From positions 1,798,001 to 1,862,000 of the forward strand of contig JAHBZE010000001.1 in the NCBI GenBank assembly GCA_019635585.1: 64,000 nucleotides of DNA, given 5' to 3'. Within the stretch, counting starts at the first letter, position 1. The number at the start of each line of letters is the position of its first letter. Below the pieces are notes generated by a model. It was not told the DNA's origin. It worked only from the letters and a program-made list of their open reading frames with translations, and made no database searches. This DNA is from Xanthobacteraceae bacterium (GTDB lineage Bacteria > Pseudomonadota > Alphaproteobacteria > Rhizobiales > Xanthobacteraceae). Of the stretch, positions 22,004 to 30,582 are shown one piece after another. Both the position numbers and the translations under genes were made by a program.

Positions 22004-23134
22004 TTACTCTCCCGCCATCGCGAGATCGTCGCGATGGATCATGGCGGCGCGGCCTTCGTAGCCCAGAATGAGAATGATCTCGTTCGTGGACTTTTTCACG
22101 ATCCTTGCCGCGTCGTCCGAGTCGTAGGCCACGAGCCCGCGCGCGATTTCTTCACCGTCGGGCCCGCGCACCAGCACCGCGTCGCCGCGCGCGAAGTCGC
22201 CCGAGACCTTTACCACGCCCGCGGGCAGAAGGCTTTTGCCGTTCCGGAGGGCCGCGACCGCACCGGCATCGACATGAATGATGCCGCGCGGCTCGAGATT
22301 GCCGACGATCCATTTCTTTCGCGCAGTGACGGGGTTCGCGGGCGTCAGAAACCACGAGCAGGGCTCGCCATTCGCGATCGCGCGAAGCGGATGCTGCTTG
22401 CGGCCCGAAGCGATGATCATGTGCGCGCCCGCAAGCGTTGCGATTTTCGCGGCTTCCACCTTCGTCACCATGCCGCCGCGCGAAAGCTCGGAGCCGGCCG
22501 CACCGGCCATGCCTTCGATCTCGGCGGTGATGCGGGGAATGACGGGAATGAGCTTCGCGTCTTTCTTCACGTTCGGCGGCGCGTCGTAGAAGCCGTCGAT
22601 GTCGGAAAAAAGAATGAGTAAATCCGCGCCGATCATGGAGGCCACGCGCGCGGCCAGGCGATCATTGTCGCCGTAGCGGATTTCGGATGTGGCAACCGTG
22701 TCGTTCTCGTTGATGACCGGCACCGCGCCGATGTCGAGGAGCTTGCCGATGGTCGCGCGCGCATTGAGATAGTTGCGCCGCTCCTCCGTGTCTTTGAGCG
22801 TGAGCAGCACCTGACCCGCGACGAGGCCGACTTTGCCGAGCGCTTCGCTCCAGGCGCGCGCGAGCGCGATCTGGCCGACCGCCGCGGCGGCCTGACTCTC
22901 CTCGAGCTTCAGCGCGCCTTTCTCGAATTTCAGTACGGTACGGCCGAGCGCGATCGCGCCCGAGGAGACGACCACGATCTGCGCGCCGGCTTTCGCGCGT
23001 TCGGAAAGATCTTCGGCCAATGCATTCAGCCAGTCCGCGTGCAACTCGCCGCGCTCGGCGTTGACCAGCAAGGACGAGCCGACCTTCACGACGATCCGCT
23101 TGAAGTTCCTGATCTCGGGGGTCACGGACGCCAT
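22004..23134 (-). CDS. proB: glutamate 5-kinase
   Basis: First step of proline synthesis. From ATG 23134 it is 376 residues: an amino-acid kinase domain ([56 protein letters not shown]) and a C-terminal PUA domain (about 280-360, beginning [20 protein letters not shown]). The frame is open upstream, but those codons lie inside obgE. The start overlaps the end of obgE by 13 nt. Feedback inhibition by proline is expected from the family. Confidence 0.96.
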   Translation of the reverse strand: MASVTPEIRNFKRIVVKVGSSLLVNAERGELHADWLNALAEDLSERAKAGAQIVVVSSGAIALGRTVLKFEKGALKLEESQAAAAVGQIALARAWSEALGKVGLVAGQVLLTLKDTEERRNYLNARATIGKLLDIGAVPVINENDTVATSEIRYGDNDRLAARVASMIGADLLILFSDIDGFYDAPPNVKKDAKLIPVIPRITAEIEGMAGAAGSELSRGGMVTKVEAAKIATLAGAHMIIASGRKQHPLRAIANGEPCSWFLTPANPVTARKKWIVGNLEPRGIIHVDAGAVAALRNGKSLLPAGVVKVSGDFARGDAVLVRGPDGEEIARGLVAYDSDDAARIVKKSTNEIILILGYEGRAAMIHRDDLAMAGE

Positions 23135-24162
23135 GCGGCACTCTTTTCGGATTTTTTCGTCTTGAGCTTCGTTTCGCGCGAGCCTGCGAGCTTGAAGACC
23201 GCGCGCAGCGCTTCGGCCACGCCTTTCCGCGAATGCGCGGAAAGCGCGAGCGGCTTTTTCTTCGTGACCTTTTGCAGCTTCTTCAACTGGCTTTCGATTT
23301 TCTTCGGCGTCAGGGCGTCGATCTTCGAGAGCGCGACGATCTCGGGCTTTTCGGCCAAGCCGCCGCCATAGGCCTCGAGTTCGTTGCGCACGGTCTTGTA
23401 GGCGCCGGCGACATCTTCCTGTGTCGCATCGACGAGATGCAAAAGCGCGTTGCAACGCTCGACGTGACCGAGGAAACGGTCGCCGAGGCCGGCACCTTCA
23501 TGCGCGCCTTCGATCAGACCGGGAATGTCGGCAAGCACTAGTTCTCGGTTGTCGGTGCGGACGATGCCGAGCTGCGGATGCAGCGTGGTGAAAGGATAGT
23601 CCGCGACTTTCGGCTTCGCGGCGGTGACGGATGCGAGAAACGTCGACTTGCCGGCGTTCGGCAAGCCAACAAGACCTGCATCTGCAATCAGTTTCAAACG
23701 CAGGCGGATCGTGCGTTCCTGACCCTCGATGCCGGGATTGGCGCGGCGCGGCGCGCGGTTGGTGGACGACTTGAAATGCGCGTTACCGAAGCCGCCTTGT
23801 CCGCCCTCCAGAAGCACGACGCGCTGACCGACTTCAGTCATGTCGGCAAGCACCGTCTCGCCGTCTTCTTCGAGCACTTCGGTGCCGACCGGGACTTTCA
23901 ACACGGCGTCGGCGCCGCGTCCGCCCGCACGGTTCTTACCCATGCCGTGCACGCCGGTGCCGGCCTTGAAATGTTGCTGGTAGCGGTAATCGATCAGCGT
24001 GTTCAGGCCGGAGACGCATTCGATCACGACATCGCCGCCGCGGCCGCCGTCGCCGCCGTCAGGACCGCCGAACTCGATGAACTTCTCGCGCCGGAACGAC
24101 ACGGCTCCGCCGCCGCCATTGCCGGAGCGGACATAAACCTTGGCTTCGTCGAGGAATTTCAT
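23122..24162 (-). CDS. obgE: GTPase ObgE/CgtA
   Basis: Essential ribosome-associated GTPase that works in 50S assembly and stress response. 346 residues: glycine-rich OBG fold (residues 1-158, [20 protein letters not shown]...[10 protein letters not shown]), then the G domain with G1 GLPNAGKST (about 166-174), [11 protein letters not shown] (G2), [17 protein letters not shown] (G3) and ALSKIDAL (G4). The short basic C-terminal tail is normal for alphaproteobacteria. Between rpmA and proB on the same strand. Confidence 0.97.
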   Translation of the reverse strand: MKFLDEAKVYVRSGNGGGGAVSFRREKFIEFGGPDGGDGGRGGDVVIECVSGLNTLIDYRYQQHFKAGTGVHGMGKNRAGGRGADAVLKVPVGTEVLEEDGETVLADMTEVGQRVVLLEGGQGGFGNAHFKSSTNRAPRRANPGIEGQERTIRLRLKLIADAGLVGLPNAGKSTFLASVTAAKPKVADYPFTTLHPQLGIVRTDNRELVLADIPGLIEGAHEGAGLGDRFLGHVERCNALLHLVDATQEDVAGAYKTVRNELEAYGGGLAEKPEIVALSKIDALTPKKIESQLKKLQKVTKKKPLALSAHSRKGVAEALRAVFKLAGSRETKLKTKKSEKSAAWRP

Positions 24163-24221
24163 CGGACATCACATCGTAAAACCGCGTCTCATGGCTCAGG
24201 CATGAGACGCGGATTCGTTTC

Positions 24222-24845
24222 TTATCCCGCTTTGGTAAATGTGGGCAAAGCGGATGCGCCCCAGGCGCGCAAGCTCTCCCAGGTCCGGCGCGACAGCACG
24301 AAGCGGTCGACCGGAACGGAAGCGCCGAGCGCCTTTACCTGGTTCAGGCCCGTGCCGGCCCACTGGAAGCCGCACTTCTCGATCACACGGCGCGAAGCCT
24401 CGTTGTGAATCCGGCAGGAGGCCGACAGCGCATCGATTTCCGTCTCGGAGAAGGCATGATCGATCAGCGCGCGTGACGCCTCGGTGGCGAAGCCCTGCCG
24501 CCAGTGCGGCTCGCCGATCCAGTAGCCGATTTCGGGGTTATGCTCCTCGCCGCGGTGGCCGAAGCCCGCGACGCCGACCAGCACGCGCTTCCCGTCACCC
24601 TTGGAGAACAGCACCATTGAATGCCCGCGCCCGCTCGAGACCTTATCGAGCCAGCTCTCGGCGTCGTTGCGCGTATAAGGATGCGGAATCGTCGCCGTCA
24701 TCTCGGCGACCTTGATGTTGTTCGCGAGTGCTACGATCCCGTCGAGGTCGCGTTTGCACGGTGCGCGCATGACGAGGCGGGCGGTCTCGATGATGAGACC
24801 GCTCTTCTTCTCGGCGGGGATGCTCGCTTCCATCTGCAACGTCAT
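24222..24845 (-). CDS. GNAT acetyltransferase, RimJ/RimL type
   Basis: A 207-residue acetyltransferase of the ribosomal-protein-like class (GNAT_3): ETARLVMRAPCKRDLDGIVALAN at the N-terminus, EIGYWIGEPHWRQGFATEASRALIDHAF (acetyl-CoA-binding region with the QGFATEA loop) and NEASRRVIEKCGFQ. Inserted between rpmA and obgE, separated from rpmA by a terminator. Substrate unknown; its place among ribosome genes is suggestive only. Confidence 0.88.
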   Translation of the reverse strand: MTLQMEASIPAEKKSGLIIETARLVMRAPCKRDLDGIVALANNIKVAEMTATIPHPYTRNDAESWLDKVSSGRGHSMVLFSKGDGKRVLVGVAGFGHRGEEHNPEIGYWIGEPHWRQGFATEASRALIDHAFSETEIDALSASCRIHNEASRRVIEKCGFQWAGTGLNQVKALGASVPVDRFVLSRRTWESLRAWGASALPTFTKAG

Positions 24846-24861
24846 GACGGGCCTCCGTCTT

Positions 24862-24901
24862 TCAAAAACAATTCAGGGGAGACACCTGTCTCCCCTGAAT
24901 T
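24862..24901 (-). terminator. intrinsic terminator after rplU-rpmA
   Basis: AATTCAGGGGAGAC (24870-24883) pairs perfectly over 14 bp with GTCTCCCCTGAATT (24888-24901) around ACCT. On the minus strand the stem is followed by TGTTTTTGAA. It lies 65 nt after the rpmA stop and closes the rplU-rpmA transcript. Confidence 0.9.
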
Positions 24902-24965
24902 CAGACCCGTCTTTTTATTGGGTCCCGCGGAGCGACAAGTGCCGGCGGGACCTTTGAAGTCTCGC

Positions 24966-25235
24966 CTATTCGGCTGCTTTCGGCATCGGTACGATGTTTA
25001 CGAGGTTGCGGTCTTTGTTCTTGGCCTTGAACTCAACGATGCCGTCGGTGAGTGCAAAAAGGGTGTGGTCCTTGCCGACGCCGACATTGGCGCCTGCGTG
25101 GACCTTCGTGCCGCGCTGGCGGACGATGATGTTGCCGGCAAGCACGGCTTCGCCGCCGAAGCGCTTCACGCCAAGGCGCTTGCCAGCCGAATCGCGACCG
25201 TTGCGCGAGGAGCCGCCTGCTTTCTTATGGGCCAT
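24966..25235 (-). CDS. rpmA: 50S ribosomal protein L27
   Basis: 89 residues, normal size. The conserved N-terminus [20 protein letters not shown] reaches the peptidyl-transferase centre; no cleavable Firmicutes-type N-terminal extension is present. [22 protein letters not shown] follows. Cotranscribed with rplU 53 nt upstream. Confidence 0.98.
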   Translation of the reverse strand: MAHKKAGGSSRNGRDSAGKRLGVKRFGGEAVLAGNIIVRQRGTKVHAGANVGVGKDHTLFALTDGIVEFKAKNKDRNLVNIVPMPKAAE

Positions 25236-25288
25236 CGTAGAAACTCCGAATTCTTCGCGGGGCTATACCCCAAAATCCTGACTATGTC

Positions 25289-25744
25289 TTACTTCTTTTT
25301 CGCAGCCGTTTTGGCCTTGGCTGCGGGCTTTTTCGCGGCGGCCTTCTTCTTCGGCGCTTCCGCGGCGTCTCCAGCCACTTCGCCAGCACTTGCCTTCTTC
25401 GCCGGCTTCGCGCGCGCAGCCTTGGTGGGCTTGGCGCCGTCGAGCAGGATCTCGGTCACGCGGACCAGCGTGTAGTGGTCGCGATAGCCGCGCTTGCGCT
25501 TCGAGTTCTGGCGGCGGCGCTTCTTGAAAGCGATGACCGTGCGCTCGTGCGTCTGCGCGAGCACTTCGGCCGCGACGGACGCGCCATCGACCAAGGGAGT
25601 CCCGAACTTCGGGGTGTCGCCGCCATGCGCCGTCACCGGGAAGGTGACGATGTCGCCGACATTGGCGTCGTGCAGGTAAACTTTCAAAGTCTGGTCGGCC
25701 ACAACGCGATGTTGCTTGCCGCCGGTCTTGATGACCGCAAACAT
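25289..25744 (-). CDS. rplU: 50S ribosomal protein L21 with a lysine/alanine-rich tail
   Basis: The first 103 or so residues are canonical L21 (MFAVIKTGGKQHRV, VTFPVTAHGGDTPKFGTP, FKKRRRQNSKRKRGYRDHYTLVRVTEILL). It then continues with about 45 residues of Ala/Lys repeats ending KTAAKKK, giving 151 residues against the usual 103. Such tails are common in alphaproteobacterial L21 and probably contact rRNA. First gene of the rplU-rpmA unit. Confidence 0.97.
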   Translation of the reverse strand: MFAVIKTGGKQHRVVADQTLKVYLHDANVGDIVTFPVTAHGGDTPKFGTPLVDGASVAAEVLAQTHERTVIAFKKRRRQNSKRKRGYRDHYTLVRVTEILLDGAKPTKAARAKPAKKASAGEVAGDAAEAPKKKAAAKKPAAKAKTAAKKK

Positions 25745-25789
25745 GTTCAGTCTCTTTCTCCGGCCTCAAAGGGCCCGGCTTTTTGCAGT

Positions 25790-25811
25790 CAGGCCCTGCT
25801 TTCAGGGCCTG
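25790..25811. promoter_or_regulatory. hairpin in the rplU 5' region
   Basis: CAGGCCCTG (25790-25798) and CAGGGCCTG (25803-25811) form a perfect 9-bp stem with a 4-nt loop, about 45-67 nt upstream of the rplU start. There is no T-run in either direction, so it is not an intrinsic terminator. It may belong to a regulatory leader of the L21 operon. Confidence 0.35.
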
Positions 25812-26026
25812 CCGGGACGTCGTTCATGCGTCCTGTTTTGGATTGCGGGGTGATAGAGGCGGGGTGTGGCGGAGTCAAGGAAAAGGGCCGAATCGGGCCT
25901 TTCCGGGCGTCAAAGGGCCTCGCGAGCGGATTTTCCGGCGATCCGCGCCGCCGCTTTATCTTGTGCCGCGTGGGGGCCTTGGCTAAACAGCGGCCTCGAC
26001 CAGACCCGTTGATCCGGGTCGCCCGC

Positions 26027-26116
<90 letters not shown>

Positions 26117-26175
26117 TCCTGCTTCGCGCTTCGGCGGGCCTCCGTCGCGAAAAATATACATAATAGTTCGATCTG

Positions 26176-26907
26176 ATGTGGACCGTCGCTGCCCTTTATC
26201 GCTTTCAAACTGTACGCGAGCCTGAAACGCTCGCAGCCGCGTTGCGCGTGGCGTGCGATGAAAACGAAATCTGCGGCACGCTGATCGTAGCGAACGAAGG
26301 CATCAATGGAACGATTGCGGCCGCGCACGCCGCGCAGATGGAGAGCATTCTGCGCGCGATCCGCGCGCATTTCGACGAATTAGAGCTGAAAATGTCTGCG
26401 GCTTCCGAAAAGCCGTTCGGCCGCATGAAGGTGAAGGTGAAATCCGAGATCGTCACCATGCGAACGCCGGAGATCGACCCGTCAAAAAGCGTCGGCACCT
26501 ATGTGGACGCGAAAGACTGGAACGAACTGATCGCAGACCCCGAAGTGCTCGTGATCGACACACGCAATTCGTTCGAGTTCGGGCATGGCACGTTCGAGCG
26601 TGCGGTCGATCCCGGCACGAAAAACTTCGGGGAGTTTCCGGAATTCGTCGCGAAGTCGCTCGACGCCGCGAAACACAAGAAGATCGCGATGTTCTGCACC
26701 GGCGGCATCCGCTGCGAGAAAGCGTCGAGCTATCTGGTCGCAAAAGGATTCAAAGAAGTCTATCACCTCAAGGGCGGCATTCTTAAGTATCTGGAGGACG
26801 TGCCGGAAGCCGAGAGCAAATGGCGCGGGCGCTGCTTCGTATTCGACGAACGCGAAACGCTCGGCCACGGCCTCGCCGAAAAGGAGCGCGCAAATGCCGA
26901 AGGATAA
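26176..26907 (+). CDS. trhO: tRNA uridine(34) hydroxylase (rhodanese family)
   Basis: Oxygen-dependent enzyme that hydroxylates uridine 34 of tRNAs on the way to 5-carboxymethoxyuridine-type modifications (YceA/TrhO). 243 residues: N-terminal acylphosphatase-like domain (ICGTLIVANEGINGTIAA, GRMKVKVKSEIVTM), then rhodanese domain with LVIDTRNSFEFGHGTF and active-site loop MFCTGGIRCEKASSYL. The family usually has a longer C-terminal cysteine-rich region; this one is short and ends AEKERANAEG. Transcribed in the same direction as tRNA-Ser, 59 nt downstream of it. Overlaps the next tiny gene by 14 nt. Confidence 0.93.
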   Translation: MWTVAALYRFQTVREPETLAAALRVACDENEICGTLIVANEGINGTIAAAHAAQMESILRAIRAHFDELELKMSAASEKPFGRMKVKVKSEIVTMRTPEIDPSKSVGTYVDAKDWNELIADPEVLVIDTRNSFEFGHGTFERAVDPGTKNFGEFPEFVAKSLDAAKHKKIAMFCTGGIRCEKASSYLVAKGFKEVYHLKGGILKYLEDVPEAESKWRGRCFVFDERETLGHGLAEKERANAEG

Positions 26908-27007
26908 AAAGAAGCCCTGCAAGAATTGCGAAGGCAAAGGGCTGATCAAGAACGGCGACAAGAAAGTAAAGTGCCAGCGCTGCGGCGGCACTGGCGTGCA
27001 GTCCTAG
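26894..27007 (+). CDS. 37-residue CxxCxGxG zinc-knuckle protein
   Basis: Starts at ATG 26894, inside the last codons of trhO, with an excellent ribosome-binding site AAGGAG at 26881-26886. The 37 residues are MPKDKKKP then two DnaJ-like CxxCxGxG motifs, CKNCEGKG (9-16) and CQRCGGTG (27-34), joined by a basic loop, ending VQS. Four cysteines in this layout should bind one zinc, as in half of a DnaJ zinc finger. The sharp motif conservation, overlap with trhO and ribosome-binding site make it a real gene despite its size. Function unknown; a role with TrhO or in RNA/protein binding is inference. Confidence 0.8.
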   Translation: MPKDKKKPCKNCEGKGLIKNGDKKVKCQRCGGTGVQS

Positions 27008-27690
27008 CCGTCGCTTCGCGCCAGCACGCTCACGCGCTCGACTTTCGGAAGCTTGCGGATTTTCTGCACCAGTGTGTCCACGTCGCGCGACGCGACTTTT
27101 GAAATCACCAGCGTAATCTCGTCATTGCCGCTCAACGTGCGCACCAGAAAGCGCTTGATGCGGCCGCTCCGGATCGAAAGCGTGCGCTTCAAGACATCGG
27201 GCGTTACGACCCCGTGCTTGGCCTGAATCTTGAGGCGGCAGCTTTGCGTGCGCGTGCGATAGGCCTCTTCCAGCGGCTTGATGCCGGCCAGAATAATAAT
27301 GATGACCGCGGTGGAGGCGACCGCCGCGAAGTAGAGCCCGCCGCCGACCGCGAGCCCGATCGCGGCAACGCTCCATACGCTCGCGGCTGTCGTCAATCCG
27401 CGGATGATTTCGTTGCGCGCGAGAATGGCGCCCGCACCCAGAAAGCCGATGCCGGAAACCACCTGCGCCGCGACGCGCGAGGGATCGAGCACGACGTGGT
27501 TTGCGTTCACGACTTCGCTGAAGCCGAAGGCCGAGACGATCATGATGAGACAGGCGCCGACGCAGACCAGCATGTGCGTGCGGATTCCGGCAGTCCAAAG
27601 CAAACGCTCGCGCTCGAAGCCGATGATGCTGCCGAGTGCTGCCGCCGTCAGCAGGCGGATCAGGGTTTCGCTGTTGGACAATGCGGTCAT
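27004..27690 (-). CDS. MgtC/SapB family membrane protein
   Basis: A 228-residue protein with four to five hydrophobic helices in the N-terminal part and the MgtC signature: IRLLTAAALGSIIGFERER, AGIRTHMLVCVGACLIM, DPSRVAAQVVSGIGFLGAGAI, RGLTTAASVWSVAAIGLAVG. The C-terminal soluble part (about 150-228) is ACT-like. MgtC proteins relate to Mg2+ limitation and acid or intracellular survival, often by modulating ATP synthase; the role here is not determined. Convergent with the zinc-knuckle gene (4-nt overlap). Confidence 0.92.
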   Translation of the reverse strand: MTALSNSETLIRLLTAAALGSIIGFERERLLWTAGIRTHMLVCVGACLIMIVSAFGFSEVVNANHVVLDPSRVAAQVVSGIGFLGAGAILARNEIIRGLTTAASVWSVAAIGLAVGGGLYFAAVASTAVIIIILAGIKPLEEAYRTRTQSCRLKIQAKHGVVTPDVLKRTLSIRSGRIKRFLVRTLSGNDEITLVISKVASRDVDTLVQKIRKLPKVERVSVLARSDG

Positions 27691-27751
27691 AAGTTTTCCT
27701 CACAGGCACGCAAACACCGCATTATACTTCGCGAAGCGAGGTCGCGTGCGC

Positions 27752-27859
27752 TTGCGCGCATAAAACTTGCGTCAAAAAACGCGCCACGCCTTGCGCGCAA
27801 ATCGGGTTGCAGAGTGTTGCCTGCGCGGAACGAAATTGCGGGTCACGCGTTTGCGCGCA
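27752..27859. repeat. three direct copies of TTGCGCGCA
   Basis: The 9-mer TTGCGCGCA occurs at 27752-27760, 27791-27799 and 27851-27859, all in the same orientation, in the 240-bp gap between the MgtC-family gene and the secreted His/Tyr-rich protein gene. Each is followed by A or T. The core GCGC is itself palindromic. They may be regulator-binding sites for one or both divergent genes, or a chance product of high GC. Confidence 0.4.
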
Positions 27860-27930
27860 TCTCGCCGCATGTTGGAACGATTGGAAGTGCGCATGCGTTT
27901 CTCCCGTATAACAACAATGGGAGAAGTCAC

Positions 27931-28167
27931 ATGTTGAAGACTACGCTTTATAGTGCGGTTGCCGGCGGTCTTCTCGCCGCAGCGACCATTGCGACTCCGG
28001 TGAATGCGGCCCCCGTCGCGCCGAAGCCGGAGGTTCAGAAGAACACGACGGACGTGCAGTATCATCACTGGCGCCGTCACCATCGCCATCATTACTATGG
28101 CTACTATCAGCCTTATGGCTATTACGCCCCGGGTCCGGGCGTCGGCATCTACGTCCGCCCGTACTAA
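27931..28167 (+). CDS. small secreted His/Tyr-rich protein
   Basis: 78 residues starting at ATG 27931 with ribosome-binding site GGGAGAAG just upstream. Signal peptide residues 1-26 (MLKTTLYSAVAGGLLAAATI...VNAA). The mature part contains HHWRRHHRHHYYGYYQPYGYY (split here as HHWRRHHRHH then YYGYYQPYGYY), ending PGVGIYVRPY. Such secreted or surface peptides are frequent in Bradyrhizobium-like bacteria; histidine clusters suggest metal or surface binding, but no function is known. It has its own terminator and is probably monocistronic. Confidence 0.8.
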   Translation: MLKTTLYSAVAGGLLAAATIATPVNAAPVAPKPEVQKNTTDVQYHHWRRHHRHHYYGYYQPYGYYAPGPGVGIYVRPY

Positions 28168-28183
28168 ACGTCAGCGGTGAACG

Positions 28184-28217
28184 AAAAGCCCGCGCAGCGA
28201 TGCGCGGGCTTTTTTTG
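28184..28217 (+). terminator. intrinsic terminator after the His/Tyr-rich protein gene
   Basis: AGCCCGCGCA (28187-28196) pairs perfectly with TGCGCGGGCT (28201-28210) around GCGA, followed by TTTTTTT. AAAA precedes the left arm, so it could also serve the convergent YbaK-type gene. Confidence 0.9.
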
Positions 28218-28232
28218 TGCGCGGCTATTCGA

Positions 28233-28688
28233 TCAGCAAACTTCGACCCACTGCGCATTCGTGAGCTGCACCATGCGTTCGGTCGGAATTTTCACCGCGG
28301 CGTTACCCGCGCCCGCCGCAGGCACCACGACGTTGAAAGCTTTCAGCGAAATGTCGCAATAGACCGGAAGCGGCGTTGCGAGCCCGAACGGGCAGACGCC
28401 GCCGACCGGATGGCCGGTGAGGGCGAAGACGTCCTCCGCCCCTAACATGCGCGGACGCACCCCGAACACATTCTTGAACTTCTTGTTGTCGAGGCGGGCA
28501 GCGCCGCTCGTAACAATCAGCAACACTTCCTCGCCGGCGCGCACGCAGATGGTTTTGCCGATCTGGGCCGGCGAAACATGATGCGTGGCAGCGGCCTCGG
28601 CGACGGTTGCCGAACTCGTCGGCGTTACCAGCACTTCAATGTCGGGAGCATGCTCGGCGAACCAACGGCGGACAGATTCGAGACTCAT
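28233..28688 (-). CDS. YbaK/EbsC-family aminoacyl-tRNA deacylase
   Basis: 151 residues of the YbaK/ProX editing family, which hydrolyse mischarged tRNA such as Cys- or Ala-tRNA(Pro). Family features: GKTICVRAGEEVLLIVTSGAARLDNKKFKNVFG with the conserved lysine, DVFALTGHPVGGVCPFGLATPLPVYCD and the C-terminal MVQLTNAQWVEVC. Which subgroup (YbaK, ProXp-ala, other) cannot be assigned with certainty; the GHxxGGVCPFG motif resembles the small stand-alone YbaK-like group. Convergent with the secreted protein. Confidence 0.88.
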   Translation of the reverse strand: MSLESVRRWFAEHAPDIEVLVTPTSSATVAEAAATHHVSPAQIGKTICVRAGEEVLLIVTSGAARLDNKKFKNVFGVRPRMLGAEDVFALTGHPVGGVCPFGLATPLPVYCDISLKAFNVVVPAAGAGNAAVKIPTERMVQLTNAQWVEVC

Positions 28689-28881
28689 TTAAGCCTTGGA
28701 AAGATCACGGGCGGCGGCAGGAACGGGCGGGACCGCCGCCGGTTATATCCCAAAGTAGAGGGGAAGCGCGGCGCGATCCAACATGTTTGCGCCATTTTCT
28801 CCAGAGATATCGCCGCCAACTTTACTGGGAAGGGGAATAAACGTGAACGGTGACCAGCGCCTGATCTGACGAAAGTCGATC

Positions 28882-29373
28882 TCACACGCACCAGGGCCTG
28901 CGCCTGCCGCTCCAGCGGCGAGCCAGGCCCTCTTCTATAAGCGTGTCGCCGAGCGATTTTCCGCCGCGCAGGACGACGCGCAGCTTTCTTCCATAGCGAT
29001 CCTTGTCACGGCTCTTGTAGCCGCGCAGTTCGAACGGGCCTTCGTTGAGCAATTCGCGAAGGCGCACGGTCGCGCGCGCGCCGAGATCCGCTTCATAGTC
29101 GCATCGCGCGCCGCCGGTTTCGGGCGCGTCGATGTCCGCAATCCGGATTTTCTCGCCGCTAAGATAGAACGTGTCGCCATCGACGACGCAGTTGTCGCGC
29201 GCGAACACGCCGCACTTGGCGAAGCGCTCGCTCGTTAGCGAGGGCAGCGGCAGCGCGGTATTGCTCTTCGAGTAGCCGTAATAGCCGATGGTGCCGATCG
29301 CAGCAGCGAACAGGAGCAGCCAGAAACCCGGGAGCGCGGTTCTGCGGCGGCGGAGCGGAAGCGCGATTTCCAT
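28882..29373 (-). CDS. membrane-anchored thermonuclease-like protein
   Basis: 163 residues: a basic N-terminus, one transmembrane helix (about 15-33, LPGFWLLLFAAAIGTIGYYGY) and an SNase-like OB-fold domain with the start VVDGDTFYLSGEKIRIADIDAPET (about 62-86), RELLNEGPFELRGYKSRDKDRYGRKL and TLIEEGLARRW. The staphylococcal-nuclease catalytic Asp/Arg/Glu set is partly visible (D in DGDT, D in DAPE; R in DRYGRKL). Probably a periplasmic-side nuclease, though many such proteins are uncharacterised. It stands alone; 193 bp without a gene separate it from the deacylase gene. Confidence 0.85.
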   Translation of the reverse strand: MEIALPLRRRRTALPGFWLLLFAAAIGTIGYYGYSKSNTALPLPSLTSERFAKCGVFARDNCVVDGDTFYLSGEKIRIADIDAPETGGARCDYEADLGARATVRLRELLNEGPFELRGYKSRDKDRYGRKLRVVLRGGKSLGDTLIEEGLARRWSGRRRPWCV

Positions 29374-29744
29374 GACGGAACCGGTAACCGGGAAGTCGCT
29401 TCACTTGCGTTAATCCCGGCCAAGAACTGCGCGGCGCGCACCGGATTTTGACGGAGTTTCTTGGTCCGGATTAAGTTTTCGAGATGAAGCAAGGCGGCGG
29501 AACGCTCATCGTCCGGGTCGAGGACGGTGCGCCGGAAATCCCCGCTCAAGGGTGCGGTCGCCGCCGCCCGGCATCTGTTCGCGGCCTGCCCCTCTCCTGA
29601 AGGGGCCTGCGCGCGCAGGCCTGGCTGCCCTGCAAAGCCTTGCGATTGCCCAGAAAAAGCAGCACTGTAGCGCCCGTTTTAGCGGTTTGTTCGGCGTGCG
29701 CTCCGATTCGGAGCTCGCGCTTCTAATATTCGAGGGGAAGGCGC
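29374..29744. other. gene-free 371-bp gap upstream of the ParA-like pair
   Basis: Divergent intergenic region between the nuclease-like gene and the ParA-like gene. I see no credible coding region. Two adjacent hairpins are present: GCCCCT-type arms GCCCCT/AGGGGC (29588-29593 and 29601-29606) and GCCTGC/GCAGGC (29605-29610 and 29615-29620), which share bases and so could alternate. A ribosome-binding site GAGGGGAAG (29732-29740) precedes the GTG start. The promoters of both divergent genes should be here, but no clear -35/-10 could be fixed. Confidence 0.55.
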
Positions 29745-30536
29745 GTGGCGAAAGAACCGAAAGAAGCGAGCGGCAAGAAGTCGGGTTCCGGCAAGCAGAA
29801 GCCGGCGGTGATCATCGTCGGCGCCGACAAGGGCGGCGTTGGCAAGACCACGGTCGCGCGCACCATGCTCGACTACTTCGCCGGCAAAAACGTCCTGACC
29901 CGCGCCTTCGATACCGAAAGTCCGCGCGGCACGCTGAAGCGCTTTCATCCTCGCGTCACCGAGGTGGTCGATCTTACGCAGGTCGCCGATCAGATGCGGG
30001 TGCTCGACACGCTCCACTCTTCCGAAGTGAAGGTTTCGATCATCGACGTGCGCGCAGGACTGCTGTCGCGCACGCTCAAGGACATGACCGACGTCGGCTT
30101 CTTCGACGCGGTCGAGAACGGCGAATTCAAGTTCGCGCTGTTCCATGTGCTCGGGCCGTCGGTCGCCTCGCTCAGCGAAATCGAGGACATGCTGCCTTTC
30201 ACCGAGAACGCCGAATATTACGTGGTGAAGAACCACATCAACGACACCAACTTCTTCGAGTGGGATCAGGCGACCTACGACAAATATTTCAAGAAGACCC
30301 GCCGCTCCGCGAACGAAATCACGATCCCGAAGCTGAACGAAATGGCTTACGAACAGGTCGAGGTCGCAGGCGTGCCCTTCGTCTCCTTCGGCCAGAACAA
30401 GAACGCGCGCAACCAGAAGGCCGATTATTCGCTGGTGCTGCGCGGTTATGTGCGGACCTGGGAGAAGGCCGTGCACGAACAGTTCGACGACGCGGGGCTG
30501 ATGGAGTGGGCGACCGAGGGCGCACAGGCTTCCTGA
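29745..30536 (+). CDS. ParA/MinD-type deviant Walker A ATPase
   Basis: 263 residues, GTG start. Walker A is of the deviant ParA/MinD type, GADKGGVGKTT (residues 26-36) with signature K29 and P-loop K34; FDTE (55-58) fits the A' site and VSIIDVRAG (97-105) the Walker B strand. After that it departs from chromosomal ParA: no MinD membrane helix or typical ParA ADP-sensing motif is recognised, and no parB or parS-like neighbour is present. Followed 46 nt later by a paralogue with a dead P-loop. Possible relatives are plasmid-mobilisation or VirC1/TraL-like ATPases. A positioning or cargo-organising role is inference. Confidence 0.85.
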   Translation: MAKEPKEASGKKSGSGKQKPAVIIVGADKGGVGKTTVARTMLDYFAGKNVLTRAFDTESPRGTLKRFHPRVTEVVDLTQVADQMRVLDTLHSSEVKVSIIDVRAGLLSRTLKDMTDVGFFDAVENGEFKFALFHVLGPSVASLSEIEDMLPFTENAEYYVVKNHINDTNFFEWDQATYDKYFKKTRRSANEITIPKLNEMAYEQVEVAGVPFVSFGQNKNARNQKADYSLVLRGYVRTWEKAVHEQFDDAGLMEWATEGAQAS

Positions 30537-30582
30537 AGCCATCTCGCGCCGCGCCGCGCGCGCGTTCACGTTAGGGGCGACA

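Noticed and set aside
27214-28167. 317-codon frame ending in the His/Tyr peptide
   Set aside because: Only the last 78 codons, from ATG 27931 with a ribosome-binding site and signal peptide, are real; the rest is the reverse of the MgtC-family gene and intergenic DNA.
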